Of a stretch of DNA of 64,000 nt, positions 25,740-34,654 are shown piece by piece; position 1 is the stretch's first letter; each line of letters opens with the position of its first letter. Source of the stretch: Pelorhabdus rhamnosifermentans (lineage in GTDB: Bacteria; Bacillota; Negativicutes; UMGS1260); the NCBI RefSeq assembly GCF_018835585.1, contig NZ_JAHGVE010000019.1, positions 1 through 64,000 of the forward strand, in the 5' to 3' direction. Under the pieces are notes generated by a model. That model saw only the letters and a program-made list of their open reading frames with translations. It did no database searches and was not told where the DNA came from. The position numbers and the translations under genes are program-made.

Positions 25740-26102
25740 TTAGCAATGATCTTTAAAAATTTTCTTGAATTGAACTTTTGCCCATCCTCGCATCTCTGGG
25801 TTATTACTTTCTAACAAATGTTTTAAAACATCTGTCATTTCTTTTAAATCTTGGTCGGGTGTCGTTTCGGTTAATTTTTGGAGTTGAACTTCTTTGCCAA
25901 ACACTAACCAATCTAAAGAAACATTATATACCAGACAGACATTAGCTAAAAATTCAATGCTTGGTTTAGCTCCATGTTCAATGTTATTCACATAACTTCG
26001 TGAACTGTCGATAGAATCTCCAAAAGTTGTTTGAGATAAAGTTCCTCTCACATGACGTATTCTTTTACCTATTTCTTCAAAATTGAAGTCCGTAAAGAAC
26101 AC
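25740..26102 (-). CDS. XRE-family repressor, start codon uncertain
   Basis: About 118-121 residues. HTH at about 10-65 (FEEIGKRIRHVRGTLSQTTFGDSIDSSRSYVNNIEHG), then an amphipathic C-terminus. The ribosome site AGGGAGG (26102-26108) is ideally spaced for codon 26093, which is ACG; a GTG at 26102 overlaps the site, and the ATG further upstream would add a run of unlikely residues. An ATG-to-ACG change at 26093 is the simplest reading, so expression may be weak. A family of TGACATTTAT half sites around 26140-26230 suggests autoregulation and control of the rightward promoter. Confidence 0.7.
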   Translation of the reverse strand: MFFTDFNFEEIGKRIRHVRGTLSQTTFGDSIDSSRSYVNNIEHGAKPSIEFLANVCLVYNVSLDWLVFGKEVQLQKLTETTPDQDLKEMTDVLKHLLESNNPEMRGWAKVQFKKIFKDHC

Positions 26103-26137
26103 CTCCCTAAACGCAATATAATGCGAAAACAAAAAAA

Positions 26138-26238
26138 TGGCATTTATAAATTTCAATTTAAATACTAAATTAGATCTATGTGACATTTATAAATGACAAA
26201 TAAACTATTGACTGACACTAATAAATGTCATATAATGA
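26138..26238 (+). promoter_or_regulatory. Rightward promoter with XRE-type operator array
   Basis: TTGACT (26210-26215), 17 bases, TATAAT (26233-26238): a near-consensus promoter. Copies of the half site TGACATTTAT / ATAAATGTCA occur as GGCATTTATAAATTTC (about 26139), TGACATTTATAAATGACA (26181-26198) and AATAAATGTCA (26220-26230), the last inside the promoter spacer. The adjacent XRE gene is the obvious candidate for binding. Confidence 0.6.
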
Positions 26239-26244
26239 AATTGC

Positions 26245-26430
26245 ACGTAGATAGTATTGTTCAAAAAGTCGTTCTGATACAACGATGTGTAAGGCGAGGT
26301 GAAGCGTAATACAAGGGGTAAGTGGTACATGCAGCATGCAGTGGTACATGCAATCCTTACAGATTGCAATGTACCGGGAATGAAGCATCCAAGCCGCCAA
26401 GCAAAGTTTTGCTTCATTAGATAAATATTA
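26245..26430 (+). other. Structured leader of unknown type before the sugar-acid operon
   Basis: Starts just after the promoter at 26233 and has no ORF. It contains a 13-bp bulged hairpin GGTACATGCAATC / GATTGCAATGTACC (26339-26371), a nearby repeat GTGGTACATGCA (about 26325 and 26341), and AGCAAAGTTTTGCT further on. It does not match a riboswitch I know. Could be a small RNA, an attenuator or a mobile-element remnant. Confidence 0.4.
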
Positions 26431-26541
26431 CTTAAAATACACAATTTTATTATAACCTATCGAACTAGAGACGTAAATGTCTAATCATAACAGGAGAAGG
26501 GGAGCGGATGTTATGCGGTGAGGAACAAAAGGAGGAGCAAT

Positions 26542-27810
26542 ATGAATGACAAGAATCAACCGAAAATGACCAAGGTTCGTTGGGGAATCGCTTTTCTAAT
26601 GTGGGCTGCCATATCGATCAATTATTTGGATCGTACCTGTATGTCGGCAGCCACACCCAGTATGATGAAAGAACTGGGACTGGGACCTACACAGATGGGA
26701 ATTATCATGTCTTCTTTTTTCTGGAGTTATGCGGCTTTTCAAATTCCAGCCGGTTGGATTGCCGATAAGATCGGACAGCGTATGACTTTGGCAGGGTCTG
26801 TCCTGTGGTGGTCCGTGGCGACGGCTGTTACTGCGGCGGCGAAATCAGTAGGCGGATTAATCGGGGCCCGTATTTTTATGGGCATCGGGGAAGCAGGCGC
26901 GTATCCCTGCAATACGGGAATTGCCGCCAAGTGGTTTCCTGATCGCGAACGGGGCCGTGTGACTGCTTTATTTGATAGTGGCACGAAATTTGGTACTGCT
27001 TTTACCATGCCCATGGTTGCGTGGATGGTTGCTGTGTATGGGTGGCGTATTCCCTTTGTGGTATGTGGACTTGTGGGCCTTATTTGGGTTGTTGCCTGGT
27101 TAGCTTATTATAAGGACCCTGAAAAACATGCGTATGTGAATCAAGCCGAACTTGCTTATATTCGGGATGGACAAGTTAAAAAAGAAGGCATTGATACGAT
27201 TCAGCCGATGAAATGGTATGAACTGTTAAAGTATCGCAATGTGGCTGCCATGTGTCTGGGATTTTTCTTATTTAATTATGCCATCTATTTTTTCATTACT
27301 TGGTTCCCTACTTATTTGGTGAAAGATCGGGGCATGCAGCTGATGACGATGGGATGGTTCGCTATGCTGCCTCCTTTATGCGGTATTTTAGCGCAATGGG
27401 CAGGCGGGATTTTTACGGACTATTTGTATGTAAAAACGGGTTCATTGACAATAGCCCGTAAAGTCAATATGGTCGGCGGTATGTTACTTGCAACGGTGAT
27501 TGCTTTTGCCGGACTCGTAGAATCGGATATCTTAGCGATTGGTTTACTTTGTGTGTCTTATGGCGGATTAGCTTTTGCCGCTAGTGCGATTTGGTCGCTG
27601 CCCGGGGATGTGGCACCGCGGAATATGACTTCGGTGTTAGGTGGCATTCAAAATTGCGCTTCCAATTGTGGCGGCATTTTAGGTCCGATTGTTACGGGCT
27701 CAGGTTCCTTTATGCCTGCTTTGGTTCTATCCGGGATTTGCTGTCTGCTGGGCGCATTCGTGTACGGGTTCATGCTGAGAAAAATTGAGCCCATTGTAGT
27801 GAACGGGTGA
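26542..27810 (+). CDS. MFS sugar-acid transporter (anion:cation symporter family)
   Basis: 422 residues from ATG 26542 (GGAGG at 7 bases; an upstream GTG frame is less good). Twelve hydrophobic segments; the opening MTKVRWGIAFLMWAAISINY-LDR and GADKIGQR-type loop (WIADKIGQRMTLAG) plus GEAGAYPCNTGIAAKWFPDRERGR are hallmarks of the ACS family that carries gluconate, galactonate, glucarate or 2-ketogluconate with H+. First gene of a four-gene operon with a kinase, a dehydrogenase and KDPG aldolase, so it probably imports a six-carbon sugar acid. Confidence 0.92.
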   Translation: MNDKNQPKMTKVRWGIAFLMWAAISINYLDRTCMSAATPSMMKELGLGPTQMGIIMSSFFWSYAAFQIPAGWIADKIGQRMTLAGSVLWWSVATAVTAAAKSVGGLIGARIFMGIGEAGAYPCNTGIAAKWFPDRERGRVTALFDSGTKFGTAFTMPMVAWMVAVYGWRIPFVVCGLVGLIWVVAWLAYYKDPEKHAYVNQAELAYIRDGQVKKEGIDTIQPMKWYELLKYRNVAAMCLGFFLFNYAIYFFITWFPTYLVKDRGMQLMTMGWFAMLPPLCGILAQWAGGIFTDYLYVKTGSLTIARKVNMVGGMLLATVIAFAGLVESDILAIGLLCVSYGGLAFAASAIWSLPGDVAPRNMTSVLGGIQNCASNCGGILGPIVTGSGSFMPALVLSGICCLLGAFVYGFMLRKIEPIVVNG

Positions 27811-27816
27811 TTCAGA

Positions 27817-29361
27817 GTGAAGACACCGCTTTGGATAGGAATTGATATTGGTACTACCGGCGTAAGGGCTGTAGCCTATCAGCCAGACGGACAATCTCTT
27901 CAGGTTGCAGCGAAAGAGTACCCTTTGTATACACCTCAGGCTGGTTGGGCGGAACAAGATCCGGATGAAATCGTGAGTGCCATGGAAAGTGCGGTTTTAG
28001 AAGTGTCGAAGGGGTTATTGCAACGGGGTCAGAAACCAGACGGGATCGCGATTAGTTCGGTATTTCATAGTTTTTTGGCTTATGATCGGGCGGGGCATCC
28101 AGTGACGAAACTTATGACCTGGGCAGATAATCGCAGCCAGGAAATTGTCCGGGAAATAAAAAATAAGCAGTGCGAACTGGGTTCCTTCTATCGCCGGACG
28201 GGGTGTCCGTTTCATCCGATGTATCCGCTGACGAAGATTGCCTGGCTGCGAAAGGATCGGCCGGATGTATGGAAGAATGCCGCTTTGTTTGGTTCGATTA
28301 AAGACTATGTATTTCGGATTTGGACAGGTAAGTGGGTTGTAGACCGCTCCATTGCCAGTGGCTCGGGATTATACGATATATTTATGCTCTGCTGGAATCC
28401 AGAAATTTTACGGTTGTTGCAGATTTCCGAAACTCAATTGCCGGAAGTGGTACCGACGACGTATAGTCGCCCGCTGCAAGCGGATGCGGCGCAAAGGCTG
28501 GGATTACAGCCTGGGATTCCCATTGTTATTGGCGCAGGTGACGGGGTTCTGGTCAATGTCGGGATCGGGGCAGTTCGGCCAGGCCAAATGAGTGCTACCA
28601 TCGGTACGAGCGGGGCTATTCGTATGCTGACGGATAAGCCGAGAACAGATGAGAAGGGACGTACTTGGTGTTATAACTTGACGGATAAAGTTTGGGTGTT
28701 AGGCGGAGCGATTAATAATGGTGGGATAGCCCTCCGTTGGATGCGGGATAAATTTAATGAGACGGAACAAAGAATTGCTGAAAAAATCGGTGTAGATGCC
28801 TATGAGCTGATGAATATCTATGCGGCAAAAGTACCGCCGGGTTGCAATGGTCTTATTCTGCTGCCTTTTTTTGCGGGAGAACGGGCCCCTTATTGGAATG
28901 CAGATGCCCGGGGAGTGCTCTTCGGATTGAACTTAAACCACAATAAAAGTCACTTGATTCGCGCAACGATGGAAGGAGTTTGCTATCGTATGAATAGTGT
29001 GCTCTGTGCTTTAAAAGAGGTAACAGGGACGCCTTCTGAGATCCGGATCAGCGGGAGTTTTATTAAGTCCAAATTATGGCCCCAAATTTTAGCGGATGTG
29101 TGTAATGAAGCGGTTAGTGTACCTCATATTCAGGAAGGGGCTGCTTTTGGTGCCGCTGTGTTAGGGTTTGTTGCTACAGGGGTGCTAAAGGATATTGCTG
29201 TGACTCATCAGTTAGTTACGGTGGAAAAAACCTATCAACCTCGTAGTGAAGCCGTAAAATGCTATGGGAAACTATATGAAATTTATCATCGCTTATATTG
29301 GAAGGTACAACAGGAATTTACGGATATTGCTGCTTTTCAGAATCAACAGTCTGTAAAATGA
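27817..29361 (+). CDS. FGGY-family sugar-acid kinase (gluconokinase-like)
   Basis: 514 residues. FGGY layout: GIDIGTTGVRAVAY phosphate-1 motif at 8-20, catalytic region WADNRSQEI, and GGAINNGGIALRWMRDKF / ISGSFIKSKLWPQILAD in the second domain. It is closest in pattern to the gntK-type gluconokinases of Bacillus (SSVFHSFLAYD). It phosphorylates the acid brought in by the MFS gene, 6 bases upstream. The GTG start is inferred from spacing. The exact substrate (gluconate or a ketogluconate) is not decided by sequence. Confidence 0.88.
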   Translation: MKTPLWIGIDIGTTGVRAVAYQPDGQSLQVAAKEYPLYTPQAGWAEQDPDEIVSAMESAVLEVSKGLLQRGQKPDGIAISSVFHSFLAYDRAGHPVTKLMTWADNRSQEIVREIKNKQCELGSFYRRTGCPFHPMYPLTKIAWLRKDRPDVWKNAALFGSIKDYVFRIWTGKWVVDRSIASGSGLYDIFMLCWNPEILRLLQISETQLPEVVPTTYSRPLQADAAQRLGLQPGIPIVIGAGDGVLVNVGIGAVRPGQMSATIGTSGAIRMLTDKPRTDEKGRTWCYNLTDKVWVLGGAINNGGIALRWMRDKFNETEQRIAEKIGVDAYELMNIYAAKVPPGCNGLILLPFFAGERAPYWNADARGVLFGLNLNHNKSHLIRATMEGVCYRMNSVLCALKEVTGTPSEIRISGSFIKSKLWPQILADVCNEAVSVPHIQEGAAFGAAVLGFVATGVLKDIAVTHQLVTVEKTYQPRSEAVKCYGKLYEIYHRLYWKVQQEFTDIAAFQNQQSVK

Positions 29362-29386
29362 TGATATTTTTGCAGGAGGGAAGACG

Positions 29387-30352
29387 ATGGGAAAGGTTTT
29401 AATTACAGCTCGTTCTGTTGCTGCTTTTGAAGATGGGCCCGCATTATTGGAGTCGGCAGGACATGAAGTTATCCGGTGTGTGGGTAAAGGCGGCTGGTCG
29501 GAGGAAGAAATGATACGGCATATTAAAGGGATGGATGCCGCGATTATTGGGCTTGATCCGATTTCTGCTAAGGTTATTGAGGCGGGTCTTCCGTCCCTTA
29601 AGATCGTTGCACGCAATGGGGTGGGAGTGAACAACGTCGATGTCGATGCTGCCCGAAAAGCGGGGGTTGCTGTTACTTTGGCTTTAGGCGGAAACACTAT
29701 TTCGGTGTGCGAATTGGTGTTTGGATTGATGATCTCTTTGGCACGCAGTATTCCCGCCCAGGCTTTTGCCGTGCGTCAGGGCAGATGGGAACGAATGTTG
29801 GGACATGAATTGTATGGAAAAGTGTTAGGTGTAATTGGAACAGGGAATATTGGCGGTGAGGTCATTAAACGGGCTCATTTCTTTGGAATGAAGATTGTGG
29901 CTTATGATCCAGTGCCGCGGCAGGAACTGTGTCAGGAGTATGGCGTTACCTATCTGAGACAAGAACAGGTGATTGGGCAGGCTGATTTTCTTACCTTGCA
30001 CGTGCCTGCTGCAATGAGTACAAACCACATGATGAATAAAGAAGTCTTCGGGGCTATGAAGCCGACAGGTTTTCTGATTAATACAGCACGAGGAATTTTG
30101 GTTCAGGAAAATGATCTTTATGAAGCCTTGCAACATGGCATGATTGCAGGTTATGGGACAGATACGTTAACTCAAGAACCACCGCAATCCAATCATCCGC
30201 TGTTTTCTTTGGCGAATGTCATTGTGACGCCCCATTGCGGGGCGTATACCACCGAGGCAGCGATAGAGTGCAGTGTCATCGCCGCACAGGAAGTGATCCG
30301 GGTATTGTCCGGACAGGCGCCGCTATATGCGGTAAATAAGGCGGGAAAATAA
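29387..30352 (+). CDS. D-isomer-specific 2-hydroxyacid dehydrogenase
   Basis: 321 residues. NAD-binding GVIGTGNIGGEVIKRAHFFGMKIVAYD (about 146-172) and the catalytic set Arg near 234 (NTARG), Glu near 264 (TQEPP), His near 282 (TPHCGAYT). SerA/GhrB/KguD type. In this operon the most sensible role is reduction of a keto-sugar acid or its 6-phosphate, as KguD does for 2-keto-6-phosphogluconate. SD GGAGGG. Next gene 18 bases downstream. Confidence 0.9.
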   Translation: MGKVLITARSVAAFEDGPALLESAGHEVIRCVGKGGWSEEEMIRHIKGMDAAIIGLDPISAKVIEAGLPSLKIVARNGVGVNNVDVDAARKAGVAVTLALGGNTISVCELVFGLMISLARSIPAQAFAVRQGRWERMLGHELYGKVLGVIGTGNIGGEVIKRAHFFGMKIVAYDPVPRQELCQEYGVTYLRQEQVIGQADFLTLHVPAAMSTNHMMNKEVFGAMKPTGFLINTARGILVQENDLYEALQHGMIAGYGTDTLTQEPPQSNHPLFSLANVIVTPHCGAYTTEAAIECSVIAAQEVIRVLSGQAPLYAVNKAGK

Positions 30353-30370
30353 TCAAAGGGAGGGATTTTG

Positions 30371-31018
30371 ATGTTAAAGAAAAGCTTTGTATTATCTAAA
30401 TTAACAGATGTAGGTGTTGTGGCTGTTGTCAGAGCCAACGAAGCTTTACAAGCTAAAAAAATTGCGGAAGCCTGTATGTTAGGCGGTGTTTTTGCCATTG
30501 AGATCACCTTTACTGTACCTGGCGCAGCCAAGGTGATGGAGGAATTGCGGAACAGTTACGGACAGGAACAACTTCTGTTAGGAGCCGGTACGGTTCTGGA
30601 TTCAGAAACGGCGCGTATTGCACTTCTGAACGGGGCTGATTTTGTTGTAACTCCTGCATTCAATAAGGAAGCCGTAAGATTATGCAATCGCTATGGTGTT
30701 CCCATTTTACCGGGGGCGATGTCGGTAAAAGAAGCCATCGAAGCTATGGAAGCAGGCGCTGATATCATCAAGGTTTTTCCGGGCGAGTTATTTGGTCCTA
30801 AGATCATTAAAGCCTTGAAAGGACCGCTTCCGCAGGGGAATTTTATGCCGACAGGGGGAGTAGATGTTTCCAATGTTCAGGAGTGGATCAAAGCAGGTGC
30901 TGTGGCCGTTGGGGTAGGCAGTGCCTTAACGGGTTCCGCTCTTTCCGGCGACTACATGGGAGTCACTACAAGGGCGAGGGAGCTTGTGAAAAATGTGAAA
31001 CAGGCGCGGATGATGTAA
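30371..31018 (+). CDS. eda: 2-Keto-3-deoxy-6-phosphogluconate aldolase (KDPG/KHG)
   Basis: 215 residues. Active-site Glu44 (IEITFT), GAGTVL motif, and Schiff-base Lys134 in DIIKVFPGEL: all conserved. Cleaves KDPG to pyruvate and glyceraldehyde-3-phosphate, the last Entner-Doudoroff step. 6-phosphogluconate dehydratase is not in this operon. Start at ATG 30371 behind GGGAGGG. Last gene before the terminator at 31032. Confidence 0.94.
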   Translation: MLKKSFVLSKLTDVGVVAVVRANEALQAKKIAEACMLGGVFAIEITFTVPGAAKVMEELRNSYGQEQLLLGAGTVLDSETARIALLNGADFVVTPAFNKEAVRLCNRYGVPILPGAMSVKEAIEAMEAGADIIKVFPGELFGPKIIKALKGPLPQGNFMPTGGVDVSNVQEWIKAGAVAVGVGSALTGSALSGDYMGVTTRARELVKNVKQARMM

Positions 31019-31031
31019 TTTAGTTATTAAT

Positions 31032-31073
31032 AAAAATAAGCTGATCAAGATAACTTTGATCGGCTTATTTTTA
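31032..31073 (+). terminator. Rho-independent terminator
   Basis: Stem AATAAGCTGATCAA / TTGATCGGCTTATT with one G-U, then a T run. Ends the MFS-kinase-dehydrogenase-eda operon. Confidence 0.8.
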
Positions 31074-31273
31074 TTAACGATTTCTTTTTATTTACCGATT
31101 AATTGAACCAAATCTAGGCGTTACTAAAATTATACGAAATATAGACTGTAGTTTGCTAACGGTATGGTGAAAATCAAATACGCAGGAGAAGGATTACTGT
31201 TTCGTTTCACGAATGTTTTCACTGGAGAACTTTTAGTGGGTGGGCTATGTGTCTGTTTGCGGTGGAGGAAACT

Positions 31274-34141
31274 ATGAAACGAAAAGACCGAATTTATGAG
31301 GAAATCCAAAAATTGTCCCGACAAATTACTAAAGAATCACTGCTCGGTGATTTGTCTATTGGGTATTCAGCCGAATTGATTAGTGCAAACTTAAATATCG
31401 CACGCAACACGGTTAGTCAGGAGTTAAATCTTCTGAATGTGGAAGGTAAGTTGATTAAGATTAAAAGCAGACCGGTTTTGTTTGTTGATAAAAGACAGGT
31501 GGAGACGTTGTTAAACCTATCAATCGACAAAGAATATTGGGAAATACGATCGATAGAAGTGCTTAGACAGAGATATTTAAATAACTATGCACCGTTAACG
31601 CAGGAAGAACGGCTCGATGATCCGTTTAAAAAATTAATCGGCTATGACCAAAGTTTAAAAGATGCTATCAATAAAGCAAAATCAGCCCTACTGTATCCGC
31701 CAAACGGCTTACATGTATTACTTAGCGGGGATTCAGGTGTTGGTAAAACATATTTTGCTGAGTTGATGCACAAATATTATGAATTATATCAATCAAAGGG
31801 CGGGATAATTCCGTTCGTATACTTTAACTGTTCCGAATATTACAATAATCCGGAATTGCTGACAGGACAATTATTCGGCTATACTAAGGGAGCTTTTACA
31901 GGAGCCGTTGCCGATAGAGAAGGACTGGTTCAGCAGGCGGATGGTGGTTTCTTATTTTTGGATGAGATCCACCGACTGCCAGCAGAAGGGCAAGAGAAGC
32001 TTTTTTCATTACTTGATAAAGGAACATTTCGTAAATTGGGTTCGTCCAATCAAGAACAAGCTGTGAATGTAAGGCTAATTGGTGCAACAACGTGCGATAT
32101 TACCGCTACATTTTTAAAAACATTTCTGAGACGAATACCAGTGGTTATTAAGATCCCTTCCTTGGAGGAGCGGTCTTTTCAGGAACGGCTGGAGATGATA
32201 TTAAAATTTCTGCAACAAGAAAGTATTAAAACGAAGCTGAATATCCATCTTACCGAGGACTTTGCCTATTATATGATGACGTATCACTTTGACGGTAATA
32301 TTGGGGCATTAAAAAGTGAAATTCAATATAAATGTGCGCAAGCATTTTTGAATGTTATGACACAAGGATTTTCAGAGATTGTTTTAGATGACACTTTTGT
32401 GACAGAAACGGTCCGCTTTCGTGAACCCAAGGTAAAAGAAACGTTAGAGTTTGTATTTAAAAATAATAATTTTATCCTTATTACTGCGCAAAATAGCAAT
32501 TTTGCGGTAAAAAAAGCCGATTTGAAAGAAATTGAAAAGGATGAGATTAATTTCTACGCATTATTGATGAAGGAATATCATGCTCTGAGGGATAAGAAAG
32601 TATCTCATGCTGAAAGTAAGTTACTGCTGGAGAATAAAATTTCGACATTGTTTCAGTATACGTATAATAAACTGGATGCCAGTAATATTCGCAAAGTGGA
32701 ACAATTTATCGAAGAGCCTATGGTTGGGAAAATCAGCAAATTAATCCGAAAAATTGAGGAGATTGCCGAAAGAACGTTGGATGAAAGCACTAAAAATAAT
32801 GTTTATTTGCATATGTATACCTTTTTAGCCTATATGAAAAAAGGGACTAACCCGCCTATTTATAATACGCCTCATATTATGGAGTTGTATCAGGAAGAAT
32901 ATGAAAAGGCGAAAGAAATCGGTCGGTATATGTCTGAAGTTTTAAATATACCCTGTCCCAAAAGTGAACTTATTTTTATGACTTTATTTTTAAATGCATT
33001 ATGCAATAATCGTTCTGCGGCAACAGAAAATATGACTTATGGTATTGTCGTTATCGCTCATGGTGATACTACGGCTACCAGTATGGCGAATTTCGCTAAT
33101 ACTTTGTTTAAAACCAATATTGTACAAGCTATTGATATGCCGCTTGACCGATCTGTCAGCGATACTTTGGAGGAGTTAATTGAACTGGTAAAGCAGAAAA
33201 AGTACAAGGAACTTGTTATTCTGGTAGATATGGGTTCCTTGACGATTTTTGGTGAGATTATTGAAAAGCAATTGCGCATGGAGACTGTCGTAGTCAAAAA
33301 TATTACAACTGGAATTTTATTGGAAGTTACAGGAAAATTCTTGCGGGATTTTACTACCTTTCAAGACATTAAGCGATATATTGCAGCGTTGTCTGACAAG
33401 CATGAAATATTCGTGGTGCCGCCTAGAGATTTGCTGAAGAAGAAATCGAAGATCCTCATTACTTCCTGTGTTACCGGAATTGGTACAGCAAATAAAATAA
33501 AAATATTAATTGAACAAACTTTTAAGGATTTGCTGCCAGCCGATTTAAGAATTGAATCCAAAGAATATCATCTAATTAACACGCAAGAAAAGTTACTGGA
33601 TCAAGTTGGGGAAGATGAGGAAATTATTGGTGTCATCGGCACTTTTACAATTAATCTCTTGGATATTCCGTTTATATCTTTGGAAGAACTGTTTTCTGAA
33701 AATGGGATTAATCTACTTATCGATATTATTGGAATTCGGGATCAACTAAATAATCTGGAGAATCGAACAGAGAATATCACGAAAAATTTTGTTAGCTCCA
33801 TTACGTTGCAAAGTATTGTTGATTATTTGACGATATTAAATCCCCAAAAAATACTGCAGGAAATGGAAGATGTATTAAATGAAATTTGTAAGAAAATGAA
33901 GCAGGAATTTTCCAAGCAAACCAGATTACGATTTTTGATTCATTGTTGTTGTATGGTTGAGCGAATTATTGTAGCGAAAAGTTCTTTAAAATATCAGCGG
34001 ATAAAGTCGGATTCAGTCGACAATGATGTATTATCTGTAATAAAAGTGTCATTCGCCACCATTGAAAATCACTATGGAATTAAACTTTCTTATAGTGAGA
34101 TTGCTTGTATTTATGAACTCTTGTTTAAGAAAACACCCTAG
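31274..34141 (+). CDS. LevR-family sigma-54 activator (DgaR-like)
   Basis: 955 residues from ATG 31274 (GGTGGAGG upstream). Domains: N-terminal helix-turn-helix (about 5-60), AAA+ ATPase with Walker A GDSGVGKTYF near 152, the sigma-54 loop GAFTGA near 205 and Walker B FLFLDEIHR near 226, then a PRD (about 470-570), a mannose-type EIIA-like domain (about 600-730, VVIAHGDTTATSMANFANTL) and a second PRD at the C-terminus. The GAFTGA loop is complete, so it should open RpoN holoenzyme. It sits directly before a sigma-54 promoter and a dga-type PTS operon. Activity is presumably set by PTS phosphorylation of its PRD/EIIA histidines. Confidence 0.93.
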   Translation: MKRKDRIYEEIQKLSRQITKESLLGDLSIGYSAELISANLNIARNTVSQELNLLNVEGKLIKIKSRPVLFVDKRQVETLLNLSIDKEYWEIRSIEVLRQRYLNNYAPLTQEERLDDPFKKLIGYDQSLKDAINKAKSALLYPPNGLHVLLSGDSGVGKTYFAELMHKYYELYQSKGGIIPFVYFNCSEYYNNPELLTGQLFGYTKGAFTGAVADREGLVQQADGGFLFLDEIHRLPAEGQEKLFSLLDKGTFRKLGSSNQEQAVNVRLIGATTCDITATFLKTFLRRIPVVIKIPSLEERSFQERLEMILKFLQQESIKTKLNIHLTEDFAYYMMTYHFDGNIGALKSEIQYKCAQAFLNVMTQGFSEIVLDDTFVTETVRFREPKVKETLEFVFKNNNFILITAQNSNFAVKKADLKEIEKDEINFYALLMKEYHALRDKKVSHAESKLLLENKISTLFQYTYNKLDASNIRKVEQFIEEPMVGKISKLIRKIEEIAERTLDESTKNNVYLHMYTFLAYMKKGTNPPIYNTPHIMELYQEEYEKAKEIGRYMSEVLNIPCPKSELIFMTLFLNALCNNRSAATENMTYGIVVIAHGDTTATSMANFANTLFKTNIVQAIDMPLDRSVSDTLEELIELVKQKKYKELVILVDMGSLTIFGEIIEKQLRMETVVVKNITTGILLEVTGKFLRDFTTFQDIKRYIAALSDKHEIFVVPPRDLLKKKSKILITSCVTGIGTANKIKILIEQTFKDLLPADLRIESKEYHLINTQEKLLDQVGEDEEIIGVIGTFTINLLDIPFISLEELFSENGINLLIDIIGIRDQLNNLENRTENITKNFVSSITLQSIVDYLTILNPQKILQEMEDVLNEICKKMKQEFSKQTRLRFLIHCCCMVERIIVAKSSLKYQRIKSDSVDNDVLSVIKVSFATIENHYGIKLSYSEIACIYELLFKKTP

Positions 34142-34153
34142 GGTGTTTTTTTG
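34131..34153 (+). terminator. Terminator overlapping the activator stop codon
   Basis: Perfect 9-bp palindrome AAACACCCTAGGGTGTTT with a T run; the TAG stop lies in its centre. Compact: the sigma-54 promoter starts 10 bases later. Confidence 0.75.
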
Positions 34154-34163
34154 TTACACAATT

Positions 34164-34179
34164 TGGCACGAAGCTTGCT
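34164..34179 (+). promoter_or_regulatory. Sigma-54 (-24/-12) promoter
   Basis: TGGCAC-GAAGC-TTGCT matches the RpoN consensus TGGCAC-N5-TTGCW exactly, 34 bases before the IIA start. It fits the upstream GAFTGA activator. The activator's enhancer would be within or near 34131-34163 or in its own gene; no clear repeat was identified. Confidence 0.9.
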
Positions 34180-34212
34180 TATATTAAGGGTATACAGGAA
34201 AGAAGGTGTTGT

Positions 34213-34635
34213 ATGAGAAACGAAAAAGCGGAAATTTTATTGTTAACTCATGGCGGATGGGGAGAGAAATTGATTGAAAGTGCCAAAATGATTTTGGGCA
34301 ATACCGAACGTGTATCAGAGATTCCTTTACTTGCACAGGATACGTTGGACGAATACCGGGGAAAAGTCAGGAGTAAGGTAGCCGCAATGGCTGACCATTC
34401 CTTGTTGATCACGGATTTATTCGGCGGTACTACGTCAAATGTTGCAGCGCAGCTTAGTCAGGACTTCAATATCCATGTTGCAGCCGGCTTAAATGCCCCC
34501 ATGTTGATTGAAGCGATTATGTCTCTGGATAAATTGGATAATCCCGAAACGTTAGCGGAAGTTATTTCTGCCGGACAACTGGGGTGCAAAGATGTTATTG
34601 CCACGATTCAGGCAGGGCGAGAGAATACTCAATAG
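34213..34635 (+). CDS. dgaA: PTS mannose-family IIA component
   Basis: 140 residues. ILLLTHGGWGEKLIESAKM places the phosphorylated His at 13; DLFGGTTSNVAAQ (about 68-80) is the other family motif. Takes phosphate from HPr and passes it to the IIB. First gene of the operon IIA-IIB-IIC-IID-dgaE-dgaF, whose downstream genes make D-glucosaminate the probable substrate. Symbols follow the Salmonella dga genes; order and identity by analogy. Confidence 0.85.
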   Translation: MRNEKAEILLLTHGGWGEKLIESAKMILGNTERVSEIPLLAQDTLDEYRGKVRSKVAAMADHSLLITDLFGGTTSNVAAQLSQDFNIHVAAGLNAPMLIEAIMSLDKLDNPETLAEVISAGQLGCKDVIATIQAGRENTQ

Positions 34636-34654
34636 ACTAGAGGAGGGAAATATT

